Of a stretch of 52,331 nucleotides of DNA, positions 15,626 through 23,692 are shown one piece after another (the stretch's first letter is position 1; each line of letters starts with the position of its first letter). The position numbers and the translations under genes were made by a program. Source of the DNA: SHLQ01 sp964562985 (lineage in GTDB: Bacteria; Actinomycetota; Acidimicrobiia; Acidimicrobiales; SHLQ01); NCBI GenBank assembly GCA_964562985.1, contig CAZLWE010000018.1:1-52331 (forward strand). Reading direction: 5' to 3'. The notes beneath the pieces were generated by a model. That model worked only from the letters and a program-made list of their open reading frames with translations, made no database searches and was not told where the DNA came from.

Positions 15626-17107
15626 CTAGTACGAGCCCTTTTGGAGGAGGACGGCGGGGACCGTTCGCAAGATGATGGTGAGGTCGGTCACCAGCGTCCA
15701 GTTATCGACGTAGTAGAGGTCGAGCTGGCCATAGTCGTCGCCGTCGCCGTCGCCATCAAGGCGTCCGCCTACCTGCCACATGCCGGTGATACCCGGCTGT
15801 ACCCGGAGGCGATTGCGCAATACTGGCTGCCACTGCTCGACTTCGGTTGGAAGCGCCGGGCGTGGACCGACGATGCTCATCTCGCCGCGAAGGACGTTGA
15901 TGAACTGTGGGAGTTCGTCGATCGAGGTCTTGCGGAGGATCCGACCGATCTTGGTGATGCGAGGGTCGTCCTTGATCTTGAAGATTGGCCCCTTCGCTTC
16001 GTTCAGGTGGCGGACGTTGTCGAGCTGAGCCTCAGCGTCGACGACCATCGTGCGAAGCTTGTAGACCTCGAACTCTTCGCCGTCGCGTCCGACGCGAACC
16101 TGCTTGAAGAATACTGGTCCAGGGCTGGTCGCTTTAATGCCGATCATGGCGCCTACGAGGATTGGGAGGGTCGCAAGGAACAGACCAGCACCGAGCAGGT
16201 AGTCGAAGGCTTGCTTAGCGGAGTTTCGCCAACCGCTTCGTTCGACCGGCTCGATGTATACCATCGGGAAGCGACCCAATGGACGGATCGTGAGGCGATC
16301 CGAAGCGATATCGCAGAGCGTCGAGGACAGCTCAACGTGGACGTCGTTCTCGGTCAAGGTTCGGATGAGCTGATTGCTAGTGCCGACCTCGATGCCTGTC
16401 GCAGCGATGATCACACCACCAGCGTTGGCGGACTTGATGGCCTCGAGCGCCTTGACGGGGTCCGAAACATCCTCGAGTCCGTCAGGAAGCTGATCCTCCA
16501 GGTAGCCGAGAACCTTGTACCCAAGTGAAGGGTCATTGTCGAGCATCTCTCGAAGGAAGGCGCCCTCTCGGTTCTTTCCCACGACCAGCACGTTGCGGAG
16601 GTTTTCACCTTGGGCGCGCGAACGTTTGAAGAGGTATCTGGCAATTCCGCGTACGGTACCAACGATGATGATCAGGGCGGCAAACGAAATCAATATGAGC
16701 CCTCGAGAGAGCATCAGCTGGGCAAAGACCGAGATCGCGAAGACCGCCATGAAGCCGTAGAAAATGGCCTTCACGACGCGAGATGCCTCGTCGGCGCTAC
16801 GAGCGACGTGGCGTGAGCGGTAGAGGTAGTTCCGTGAGAAGCTCAGAGGCCAGACGGGGAAGGTGAGAAAGAAGAACCAGAAATAGGTAGACGATGAAAC
16901 CGGGTCGGTCGGGTTCGTTGCCGCGTGGATGAGGTTCGCGAGGAGCAGCGAAAGTGCCACCGCGTTGAGATCTGCGACGAAGAGCGCGGCCTTGCGGGCG
17001 TTGAAACGCGACGGACGATCCCCATCGTTACCGAAGACGGTCGATGATGGATTTAGGACGACCCGGCCCTCGGGCGCCGTTAGTTTTTGGGACTCTTGAG
17101 TGGACAT
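15626..17107 (-). CDS. Exopolysaccharide sugar transferase (polyprenyl glycosylphosphotransferase)
   Basis: 493 residues. Four N-terminal membrane segments, a Rossmann-like middle part (VLVVGKNREGAFLREML), a fifth membrane segment, and the bacterial sugar transferase domain from about residue 290 with KATSPGPVFFKQVRVGRDG, KLRTMVVDAE, IGRILRKTSIDELPQFINVL and MSIVGPRPALP. It moves a sugar phosphate from a UDP sugar to undecaprenyl phosphate and so starts a capsule or exopolysaccharide unit. Near the C-terminus a DGDGDGDD stretch, coded by a GGCGAC-type microsatellite at about 15734-15757, replaces the usual sequence before YGQLDLYYVDNW. No glycosyltransferase cluster surrounds it. Confidence 0.94.
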   Translation of the reverse strand: MSTQESQKLTAPEGRVVLNPSSTVFGNDGDRPSRFNARKAALFVADLNAVALSLLLANLIHAATNPTDPVSSSTYFWFFFLTFPVWPLSFSRNYLYRSRHVARSADEASRVVKAIFYGFMAVFAISVFAQLMLSRGLILISFAALIIIVGTVRGIARYLFKRSRAQGENLRNVLVVGKNREGAFLREMLDNDPSLGYKVLGYLEDQLPDGLEDVSDPVKALEAIKSANAGGVIIAATGIEVGTSNQLIRTLTENDVHVELSSTLCDIASDRLTIRPLGRFPMVYIEPVERSGWRNSAKQAFDYLLGAGLFLATLPILVGAMIGIKATSPGPVFFKQVRVGRDGEEFEVYKLRTMVVDAEAQLDNVRHLNEAKGPIFKIKDDPRITKIGRILRKTSIDELPQFINVLRGEMSIVGPRPALPTEVEQWQPVLRNRLRVQPGITGMWQVGGRLDGDGDGDDYGQLDLYYVDNWTLVTDLTIILRTVPAVLLQKGSY

Positions 17108-17269
17108 CGGTCAGTTGGTTGTTGCATCCGCGCGGTCAGTTATCTCACCTTAGGCGAGATTCTGCGGTGCTGTTAGCCGGTTGTGAGACCTTCCAAGCAC
17201 CATTGGTAATCAATCGGCATTTTGGGCCGTGACCTGACCAGTTTTTTTGGTCATTTAGGACTGGGTCTT

Positions 17270-19690
17270 CTAGCTCGTTGGAATCCAGATCAGCGCGAAC
17301 TCATCGATCGAGATATCGGTCTTTTCGAGGGGGACCTCAATCGTGTCGATCTCTTTGGCCTTGTCGTCCCAATCGGACTGGATTTCCCACAGGCTGTCGG
17401 TCAGTTCGGTTTCGAGTTCATCGAGCTCATCGACCTTGTCGGTCAATCGATTCTCGGCGGTCTTCAGGCGCTCTTCCGCGTTGCCCTTGACCCGGCTCTT
17501 TGACGAAGCACGTCGTCCAGCGCCGAGTATCGAACGGGTTGAGCGGCGTCCGCCGAGCACGCCGCCAAGTACCGATAGTCCAATGTCGAGAATCTGTTCC
17601 TTGCCACGTGAATCCACATCGGATTCGATCTCACGGATTCGGTCCTCGGACTTCTCGATCGCCGCGCGCACTCGGTCCATCTTCGTTTCCAGCGACTTAC
17701 GAAGCTTGGCGACATCCTCGTCCGCCTTTGCGCCGGCCTCCTCGTTGCATCGCTGGGTGAAGTCCTCCATCGATTCGCCAACACGCGAAGCCAGCTTCAG
17801 CTCCGAGTTGAAGAACAGCTCGAGGGCTTCACCGCGGTAGAGCTTGTCCTTGAGCTGTGTTTGCGCCTTCGAGAAGAGCGTTTTCGTGTGGATCTTCGCC
17901 GTCGGCAATACAAAGACCTGGTCCTCTCGAACCTTCTCGCGGCGAAGGTCACGATCGTCGTAGTCGACTTCGACCGCGTCGTCCACGTCGATCTCATCGT
18001 CCACCGGGGAAATGATCGCTTCCCATTCGACCTCGTGGCGCAGATCTGCCTTGGTATCGTCGAACAACAGGTTCACGCGAGCAGCGATGCCTGCGACCAA
18101 ACGCCGTCCATCGGGGTCGCCGCCGACATCGCCGAGCCATGGCGAACCGGGATCGATAAAGAACATGTCGATGCCGTCGGCAACTTCGGGCGCAACATCT
18201 GACTCATCGTCCTGTAACTCCCGCTCGTTCCTCGCTCCTGCACCGGAGGCGGCGGGCCGCTCCTCGTCCCTCGTCGCTCCCTGGGAACCGGCGGATCCGG
18301 AGCTGAGTTCGCCTTTCTTGGTCTCCATCAGGTCGGCGATTTGGGTGCGGGTGAGCGGACCGGGCAGATAGCTCATGGCCCAACGGGTGCCAAACATCCT
18401 TGGCTCGCTGGCCCGCGTTTGATGCAAGAGAAACTGCCGCTTGTCGAGAGCGGAGATGATCTCGGAAAGTGCGCCCTTGTCAGCGCCGCCAGCGGCGGTC
18501 ATGCCTTCGAGCAGACGATCTTTGTCTCGTTCGGTCTGGAGGCGTCCCACCATCCAGGTACCCGCATTGGAGATCGCCTTGTAGTCGATGTCGACTGGGT
18601 TCTGGGTGGCCAAGACTAGGCCGACACCAAAGGCACGAGCTTGCTTGAGGATCGTGAGAATCGGCTTCTTGGTTGGCGGCATCGCCGTTGGTGGCGCGTA
18701 GCCGTATACCTCGTCCATGTAGATCAAGGCTCGAAGCTCGGGCGTGCCGGCCTGCTTGCGCATCCAGGTGACGATCTTGGACAGCACGAGCGTCACGACA
18801 AACTGTCGTTCGGAGTCTGACAGGTGCGCGATCGAGATGATCGACGCCTTCGGACCCTGGCCGAGCATCGCGTCGATATCGAGTGGCACGCCCTCCATCC
18901 AGGAGCCGAATGCCGGCGAGGCCAAGAGCCCGTTGAGCTTCAAGACCAGCTTGGTGCGGTCCTTGGACGGGTAGAAGCTTTCAAGCTCGAGGACGCCGAG
19001 CTTGCGCATGGGTGGGTCCTGGATCTGACCGAGCAATGTCGACAGCGAGAGATTTTCGCCATTCTCCCAGGCACGGTGCACCAGGTTCGATAACAAGATG
19101 TGTTCGCGGCTCGTGAGCGGGTCGGCCTCTATGTCGACCAGCGCTAGGAGCGACGAAACGAGGCCTTCGACCTCGTCGGCCAGTGCCTCAGAATCTGCAC
19201 CGGCCGGTGCGGATAGGTCGCCGATGATATCGAGGCCGACACCGGAGTTCGACCCGGGGGTGTAGATCGTGAAGTCGGCCTTTTCACGGAGAGTCGCGAT
19301 GCGCTCGGGAGTGATGCCCCAGCCGTCTAGGCCGTTCTTCCATGTCTCGGCGGTGTTCGCAGCAAGCTCGCCTGCCGAGATGCCTTCGCGGTCCGCGTCG
19401 GCCGAGTTAACCCACGGTTCGAACGAGGGGCCGTCGAGCTCTGGGAAGGTCAGCAACAGGTTGCCCATGTCGCCCTTCGGATCGATGATGATGGTCGGTA
19501 TGCCCTGCATCAGGGCCTCCTCCAACATGATCACCGATAGGCCCGTTTTTCCCGAGCCGGTCATGCCCACGATCACGCCGTGGGTGGTGAGATCGCTGGC
19601 TTCGAGATGGACCGATTCGCCGGTTCGGTCGCCGTTGGATGGATCGAGTACCCCGCCCAGGTACAGGTGCCCCTGTGGAACGTCAGTCAT
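17270..19690 (-). CDS. HerA/DUF87-like P-loop ATPase with C-terminal coiled coil
   Basis: 806 residues. Walker A GMTGSGKT at 42-49, IDPKGDM at 70-76, Walker B LIYMDEV at 322-328 and a sensor LATQNPVDIDY at 360-370 place it with the HerA/VirB4-like ring ATPases that pump DNA or protein. The C-terminal third is charged and probably coiled-coil (about 640-770, KSEDRIREIESDV). No NurA nuclease, Sir2 or other known HerA partner lies nearby. The ATG is seven bases after a TAAGGT box (19698-19703), so a leaderless message. The role is unknown; DNA processing, conjugation-like transfer or defence are possible. Confidence 0.75.
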   Translation of the reverse strand: MTDVPQGHLYLGGVLDPSNGDRTGESVHLEASDLTTHGVIVGMTGSGKTGLSVIMLEEALMQGIPTIIIDPKGDMGNLLLTFPELDGPSFEPWVNSADADREGISAGELAANTAETWKNGLDGWGITPERIATLREKADFTIYTPGSNSGVGLDIIGDLSAPAGADSEALADEVEGLVSSLLALVDIEADPLTSREHILLSNLVHRAWENGENLSLSTLLGQIQDPPMRKLGVLELESFYPSKDRTKLVLKLNGLLASPAFGSWMEGVPLDIDAMLGQGPKASIISIAHLSDSERQFVVTLVLSKIVTWMRKQAGTPELRALIYMDEVYGYAPPTAMPPTKKPILTILKQARAFGVGLVLATQNPVDIDYKAISNAGTWMVGRLQTERDKDRLLEGMTAAGGADKGALSEIISALDKRQFLLHQTRASEPRMFGTRWAMSYLPGPLTRTQIADLMETKKGELSSGSAGSQGATRDEERPAASGAGARNERELQDDESDVAPEVADGIDMFFIDPGSPWLGDVGGDPDGRRLVAGIAARVNLLFDDTKADLRHEVEWEAIISPVDDEIDVDDAVEVDYDDRDLRREKVREDQVFVLPTAKIHTKTLFSKAQTQLKDKLYRGEALELFFNSELKLASRVGESMEDFTQRCNEEAGAKADEDVAKLRKSLETKMDRVRAAIEKSEDRIREIESDVDSRGKEQILDIGLSVLGGVLGGRRSTRSILGAGRRASSKSRVKGNAEERLKTAENRLTDKVDELDELETELTDSLWEIQSDWDDKAKEIDTIEVPLEKTDISIDEFALIWIPTS

Positions 19691-19889
19691 AGCGGCGACC
19701 TTAGCCGTTCAGCGGCCGCGATCTGGTCCCCAGCGCCTCGATCCGGCTACTGATCCGTGACGTCGGTGAGGACTCTTGTCTCGACTCGCGTGTCGACGCC
19801 GCCCGCGCCGAAAATCCCCAGGCTTCGGGTGAACTCGGTGAACCGCATAGCCCTAACGATAGAACTGGGCTCCAGTTTCAAGGCGTCGC

Positions 19890-21092
19890 TCAGTCCAATC
19901 GTTCGATCACCATGGCCATGCCTTGGCCGCCGCCCACGCACATCGACTCGACGCCATAACGGCCCCCGGAGTCCTGAAGGCCGTTGAGAAGGGTCGTCAT
20001 GATGCGTGCCCCGGTCATGCCGAAGGGGTGGCCCAGAGCGATGGAGCCGCCGTTGACGTTGAGCTTTTCTTCGGGGATCCCGATCTCATCGGCCGAACCG
20101 AGGACCTGTACCGCGAACGCCTCGTTGATTTCGAACATGTCGATGTCGTCGACGGTGAGTTCCGCCCGCTCCAGCGCCTGTTTGATGGATTCGATCGGGC
20201 CGAGGCCCATGATTTCTGGGTTCAGGCTGGTGACCGCGCTGGAGACGATTCGAGCGAGCGGCTTAATGCCGAGCTCGGCGGCTTTGGTATCGCTCATGAC
20301 GACCACTGCGGCGGCCCCGTCGTTCAGCGGGCAGGCGTTTCCGGCCGTGACGGTACCGTCAGGGCGAAAGACGGGGTTCAGCTGGCTGACCTTCTCGATC
20401 GTGGTGCCCTCACGGATACCGTCGTCTTTGGTCATCGTCGTGCCGTCGGGAAGCGGGTAGGGGGTGATCTCGTTTTCGAAGAACCCTCGGTTCATCGCTT
20501 CTTCGGCACGGTTTTGCGAGCGGACTCCCCATTCGTCTTGTCGTTCGCGGCTGATTCCGGTGAGTTGCGCGACGTTCTCCGCGGTCTGGCCCATCTCGAT
20601 ATAGATGTCGGGCATCTCCGCAGGGGCTTCCCATTCTGGAGCGCCTTCCTCTTTGCGCTCGGTGGTTCGAGCCTCCGCATCGGCGAAGTTCGTGTTGTGT
20701 TCGCCCGTGTCGCTCATGCCGTTGCCGTATCGGCTAACGGTCTCGACGCCACCGGCAACGAAGACATCGCCCTCATCGGCCTTAATCGCGTGGGCGGCCA
20801 TGCGAATGGTTTGCAGCGAGGAGCTGCAGTATCGGTTGATGGTGACTCCGGGTACTTCGAGGCCAGCGAGCAACGCGGAAACGCGAGCGATGTTGTAGCC
20901 CCCCTCGCCGCCGGGCTGGCCGATTCCCCAGAGGATGTCTTCGACCTCGGATCGGTCTAGCGCAGGGACCTTGTTGAGGACGTCGTCAATGATGAAGGCC
21001 GACATATCGTCGGGCCGAACATCGACCATCGAGCCCTTAAATGCACGACCTATCGGTGTTCGGGAGGCGGCGACGATTACGGCTTCAGCCAT
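19890..21092 (-). CDS. Acetyl-CoA C-acetyltransferase (thiolase)
   Basis: 400 residues. Nucleophilic Cys89 in NRYCSSSLQ, NEAFA, GHPFG and the second catalytic cysteine in CVGGGQG are in the expected places. It either condenses two acetyl-CoA or cleaves 3-oxoacyl-CoA in fatty acid degradation; the sequence alone does not decide. A stand-alone gene, with no FadB-like partner in the window. Upstream, 54 bases before the start, is a tandem repeat that might be an operator. Confidence 0.93.
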   Translation of the reverse strand: MAEAVIVAASRTPIGRAFKGSMVDVRPDDMSAFIIDDVLNKVPALDRSEVEDILWGIGQPGGEGGYNIARVSALLAGLEVPGVTINRYCSSSLQTIRMAAHAIKADEGDVFVAGGVETVSRYGNGMSDTGEHNTNFADAEARTTERKEEGAPEWEAPAEMPDIYIEMGQTAENVAQLTGISRERQDEWGVRSQNRAEEAMNRGFFENEITPYPLPDGTTMTKDDGIREGTTIEKVSQLNPVFRPDGTVTAGNACPLNDGAAAVVVMSDTKAAELGIKPLARIVSSAVTSLNPEIMGLGPIESIKQALERAELTVDDIDMFEINEAFAVQVLGSADEIGIPEEKLNVNGGSIALGHPFGMTGARIMTTLLNGLQDSGGRYGVESMCVGGGQGMAMVIERLD

Positions 21093-21145
21093 GCTTTTGT
21101 GATCTTTCGTTGGGCTACTCGTGAGTAGCTTAGGTTCCTATACCT

Positions 21146-21167
21146 AGGTCTAACACAGGTCTAACAC
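21146..21167. repeat. Exact 11-bp tandem repeat upstream of the thiolase gene
   Basis: AGGTCTAACAC occurs twice head to tail, one helical turn apart, between the thiolase start and the divergent whiB gene. The spacing suits a dimeric regulator, but no binding protein can be named. Confidence 0.5.
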
Positions 21168-21324
21168 AACGGCATTCGACAAGTGCCTGTGGATGTGGTA
21201 GCACGCGGCCAGTGACCCCATCTGTATTTCAGATGACCATGTCGCGGATAGCTATTGCAAAGTCACCCAAAGCGCGCGCACCATCTTGGACGGTAAGTGG
21301 AGTAGAAGGGCTGACGGGCGCACG

Positions 21325-21336
21325 CCGCATATGCGG
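21325..21336. promoter_or_regulatory. 12-bp palindrome in the whiB leader
   Basis: CCGCATATGCGG is perfect and lies 39 bases before the whiB start codon, in the likely 5' untranslated region or core promoter. Candidate operator or short hairpin. Confidence 0.35.
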
Positions 21337-21375
21337 ACGTGTGGTCTGTCCTGCTCTCAGGAGGACCAACAATCA

Positions 21376-21708
21376 ATGATCGATGCACTTGCGGTGTCGG
21401 GCGAAGCCACGTCGTGGATGGAACGTGGAGCCTGTGCCGGAGATAGTGACTTGTTCTTTGCCCCTTTCGCAGAGCGCCCCGAGGCACGTGTACGGCGTGA
21501 AGCGAAGGCTCGGGTTATCTGCGAAGAATGTGCGGTTGCGAGCGCCTGTCGGGCGTATGCACGCGCCAACCTAGAACTTGGTTTTTGGGGTGGCGAGTCT
21601 GAGTCTGAGCGTGCAGCGGCTGGATTCGCGCCGACGACTCCGATTATCGGCCGCCGCAAAGTTGCCGAGACGAGAGCCGCTGCTGCTCTCGGCCGCGCCG
21701 TTCGCTAA
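21376..21708 (+). CDS. WhiB-family transcriptional regulator
   Basis: 110 residues from ATG 21376, which has a full AGGAGG at 21359-21364. Four cysteines at 20, 49, 52 and 58 form the iron-sulfur cluster site, followed by GFWGGES at 69-75, the WhiB turn motif, and a basic C-terminus (GRRKVAETRAAAALGRAVR) for DNA contact. WhiB proteins are restricted to Actinobacteriota and their phages and act with the primary sigma factor in stress and division control. The region upstream is long and divergent from the thiolase gene. Which WhiB class it belongs to is not clear. Confidence 0.93.
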   Translation: MIDALAVSGEATSWMERGACAGDSDLFFAPFAERPEARVRREAKARVICEECAVASACRAYARANLELGFWGGESESERAAAGFAPTTPIIGRRKVAETRAAAALGRAVR

Positions 21709-21723
21709 CTCGGTCACATCCCG

Positions 21724-22437
21724 TCACATCTGAATTCGTTCGGTCACGGCGAAGCCTGCGTCGATCGACGCTCGGTTCCGCGCGCCCTCTGAGGCCAAAT
21801 CACCGGTGTGGTATCCCGCATCGCCTTCCCAGAGCAACCACTTTGCGCCCTCACCACTCGCAACCCGAGTGTGGTAGTAACGCGGGCCTTGCGTAATTGT
21901 GGCGTCGATCAATTCGCCGATAGAGCGAGTCTCGCGGAGATCGTGCAAGGTGCACCACGTCGGAGCCACCATCGCAAGATCGCCACCAGCATGAGCATCG
22001 AGAGCATTGGAGGCCGTTAGCCATCGAGCTTCGGTGTTCTCGCGCTCGTCGAGTACCAGCTGACCTGACGTCTCGGGTGCGAGGAAGAACCAGGTTGCGA
22101 AACGAACTCGAACGCCCTTCGGTGGGATCCAATGGGAGTACCACGCGAGGGTGGAGGTACTCACCTGCAAGCCCGTCTCCTCAGCGGTCTCGCGAACGGC
22201 CGCGTTCGCAGCAGCGACGAGGAAGGGTGGAGCCCCCCAGCGCTGCGCGTCTTCGTCGTGTACTTCAGGAGTCGGGCCATCTTGGGCCTCGAGAACGCCG
22301 CCTGGAAACGTCCACATGCCCCCAAAGGTCAGTTTGGGGTTTCGTTTGACCATCAGCACCTCGGTGCCCGCGACCGTCTCTCGCATCGGGATGGCCGTAG
22401 CCGCCAGTCGTAGGGGGGTGCGTTCTGGGCTTGCCAT
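21724..22437 (-). CDS. NUDIX hydrolase
   Basis: 237 residues from ATG 22437, reached by a leaderless promoter. The NUDIX helix is split: GGMWTFPGGVLEAQD supplies the first glycines and glutamate, and AAANAAVRETAEETGL the REUXEEXGU half, with about 25 residues inserted between, as in some CoA- and NUDT19-like pyrophosphatases. Such enzymes hydrolyse a nucleoside diphosphate joined to another group; the substrate is unknown. It shares its promoter with the divergent gene at 22455. Confidence 0.82.
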   Translation of the reverse strand: MASPERTPLRLAATAIPMRETVAGTEVLMVKRNPKLTFGGMWTFPGGVLEAQDGPTPEVHDEDAQRWGAPPFLVAAANAAVRETAEETGLQVSTSTLAWYSHWIPPKGVRVRFATWFFLAPETSGQLVLDERENTEARWLTASNALDAHAGGDLAMVAPTWCTLHDLRETRSIGELIDATITQGPRYYHTRVASGEGAKWLLWEGDAGYHTGDLASEGARNRASIDAGFAVTERIQM

Positions 22438-22442
22438 TGCCC

Positions 22443-22449
22443 TATCGTA
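22443..22449. promoter_or_regulatory. Shared bidirectional -10 element of two leaderless genes
   Basis: TATCGTA contains the plus-strand -10 box TATCGT (22443-22448) and, on the minus strand, TACGAT (22449-22444). Each box ends exactly six bases before an ATG (22455 plus, 22437 minus), and no ribosome site is present on either side. Confidence 0.65.
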
Positions 22450-22454
22450 AAACG

Positions 22455-22922
22455 ATGGATCACAACTACGGGCGACTTGACCCGCACGATCGGGTTCAAG
22501 CCATTCAGTTACTCGACAACATCCGCTCCACCCCGGGTTCGTGGTGCAACATGTCCTTTGAGGAACTTGAGGAATCTGACAACTTCGAGTCCCCACTGTT
22601 TTCGTTCCTCGCCGCGCGCGGCCCAGCGAATGCGTTGGCGACGATTATGCGAGACACCGCCGAGAAGCCGTTGTCCGTCGGTATTCAGCATCAAGCGGGG
22701 ACCAAGGCCGCGCATCAACTGCGCGAGGCAGACCTGCCGCTGCCCAAGGGAGCGCGGGTTCGCCAAGACCATCCTCGGCGTGGGCTCGTCGTGGAATGGC
22801 CTGATGACGCGACCACTGAGGACCTCGCGGACTGGCTATTCGCGGCGATGCGAGTGCTCAATCGCACTCGCATCGGTGATTTTGTTGGTTGGACCTGGTC
22901 GGTCCCACCAACGGGAAACTAG
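22455..22922 (+). CDS. Hypothetical protein
   Basis: 155 residues, soluble, no signal peptide or membrane segment. I do not recognise the family. The C-terminal half (RVRQDHPRRGLVVEWPDDATTEDLADWLFAAMRVLNRTR is its core) alternates strand and helix, suggesting a small alpha/beta fold. It is divergent from the NUDIX gene with only 17 bases between the two start codons and a shared -10 element, so the two are probably produced together. The start is fixed by that promoter. Confidence 0.7.
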   Translation: MDHNYGRLDPHDRVQAIQLLDNIRSTPGSWCNMSFEELEESDNFESPLFSFLAARGPANALATIMRDTAEKPLSVGIQHQAGTKAAHQLREADLPLPKGARVRQDHPRRGLVVEWPDDATTEDLADWLFAAMRVLNRTRIGDFVGWTWSVPPTGN

Positions 22923-22925
22923 AGA

Positions 22926-23081
22926 CTAGCTAGCGAGGCTTCGTCGCTGGGTAGTTGGCTTCTTCGCGGCTTGGCGAAGACGCAACCATGTATCTGCTTG
23001 ATGTCGGGTGACCGATTCGGCACCGACTTCCCAGATCATGGTGAGTCGCTCGCCAGACGCCGTTGTCTGGGTCATGCTCAT
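22926..23081 (-). CDS. Small protein of 51 residues, unknown function
   Basis: MSMTQTTASGERLTMIWEVG begins the protein, which ends in a basic tail (AKKPTTQRRSLAS). AGGA lies six bases before the ATG, in an AT-rich upstream stretch that differs from the surrounding GC-rich sequence. The middle segment GAESVTRHQADTWLRLRQAA is amphipathic and helical. It follows the four-gene nucleoside hydrolase operon after about 105 bases and has room for its own promoter. Shorter than the usual length limit for automated calling, so easily missed. Confidence 0.55.
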   Translation of the reverse strand: MSMTQTTASGERLTMIWEVGAESVTRHQADTWLRLRQAAKKPTTQRRSLAS

Positions 23082-23185
23082 TTTTTATCCTATGTAAAGT
23101 TGACTAACTGTAACGGAAACATCGGCAGGTTTCGCCGAATTCCGTGTAGTTAGTTTGGCACATCTGGGGCGCATGTAAAGCGTTA

Positions 23186-23692
23186 TTATTGGGGTAATTT
23201 TTCACCAATGGTGACCAAAATGACCAAATCGTCGAACGATGGGTCGCCCAGACCGTCGCTACACCACATGCGAAAACGGAGATTGGCTCCCGGTGGGGCC
23301 TCGAGATCCTCGACGATGATCCCGCTGTTGCCGAGCCATGCGTGGTTCTGGCCCCCTACGCACCAGCCGTTCCAGATTTGCAGGACAGTTTCGTTGGTGG
23401 CGTCGCCGCTAACCTCGATTCCAGACACCGTCGGAACATGAAACTCCACAACCTCTGCGGGGGAATGCTCCGCCGGCTCATGGTTGACGTGGGTGACCCG
23501 AGCAGACTCCGTTCGAGATCGGATCATGAGGACTTGATCGACGTCGCTTCGCCGATCTTCGATGACCAGTTCGAGTGATGAGCTTGGACGCAAGATGACT
23601 TCAACGAGCGACAAGACCTCGGCCTCGTCGACTCTGATGCGATCCGTTCGCTGGGAGCGGAAGCGGTTAGCGAGGGTGCCCATGTTGCTCAT
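23186..23692 (-). CDS. Hypothetical protein, beta-rich
   Basis: 168 residues, no signal peptide. Unrecognised. Much of it is strand-like, with an acidic tendency and a segment NETVLQIWNGWCVGGQNHAW; the pattern could be a beta-sandwich. Its ATG overlaps the stop of the preceding membrane-anchored protein gene (23689), so it is the fourth gene of a tightly packed operon that begins at 25960. Confidence 0.65.
   Translation of the reverse strand: MSNMGTLANRFRSQRTDRIRVDEAEVLSLVEVILRPSSSLELVIEDRRSDVDQVLMIRSRTESARVTHVNHEPAEHSPAEVVEFHVPTVSGIEVSGDATNETVLQIWNGWCVGGQNHAWLGNSGIIVEDLEAPPGANLRFRMWCSDGLGDPSFDDLVILVTIGEKLPQ

Noticed and set aside
15641..16528. 295-codon open frame opposite the sugar transferase gene
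   Set aside because: A shadow of the minus-strand gene, whose domain motifs are complete.
17235..17253. TGACCA-GTTTTTT-TGGTCA hairpin after the HerA-like gene
   Set aside because: Only six pairs, and the T-run lies in the loop on the wrong strand for a terminator of the minus-strand gene.
19747..19848. 33-codon ORF (MRFTEFTRSLGIFGAGGVDT...) with a TATCGT box seven bases upstream
   Set aside because: The leaderless signal is interesting, but there is no further support, and the composition is not distinctive; left out until conservation is shown.
19923..20960. 345-codon open frame opposite the thiolase gene
   Set aside because: It mirrors a clear thiolase with all catalytic motifs; its translation shows no family and repeats the opposite-strand codon bias.
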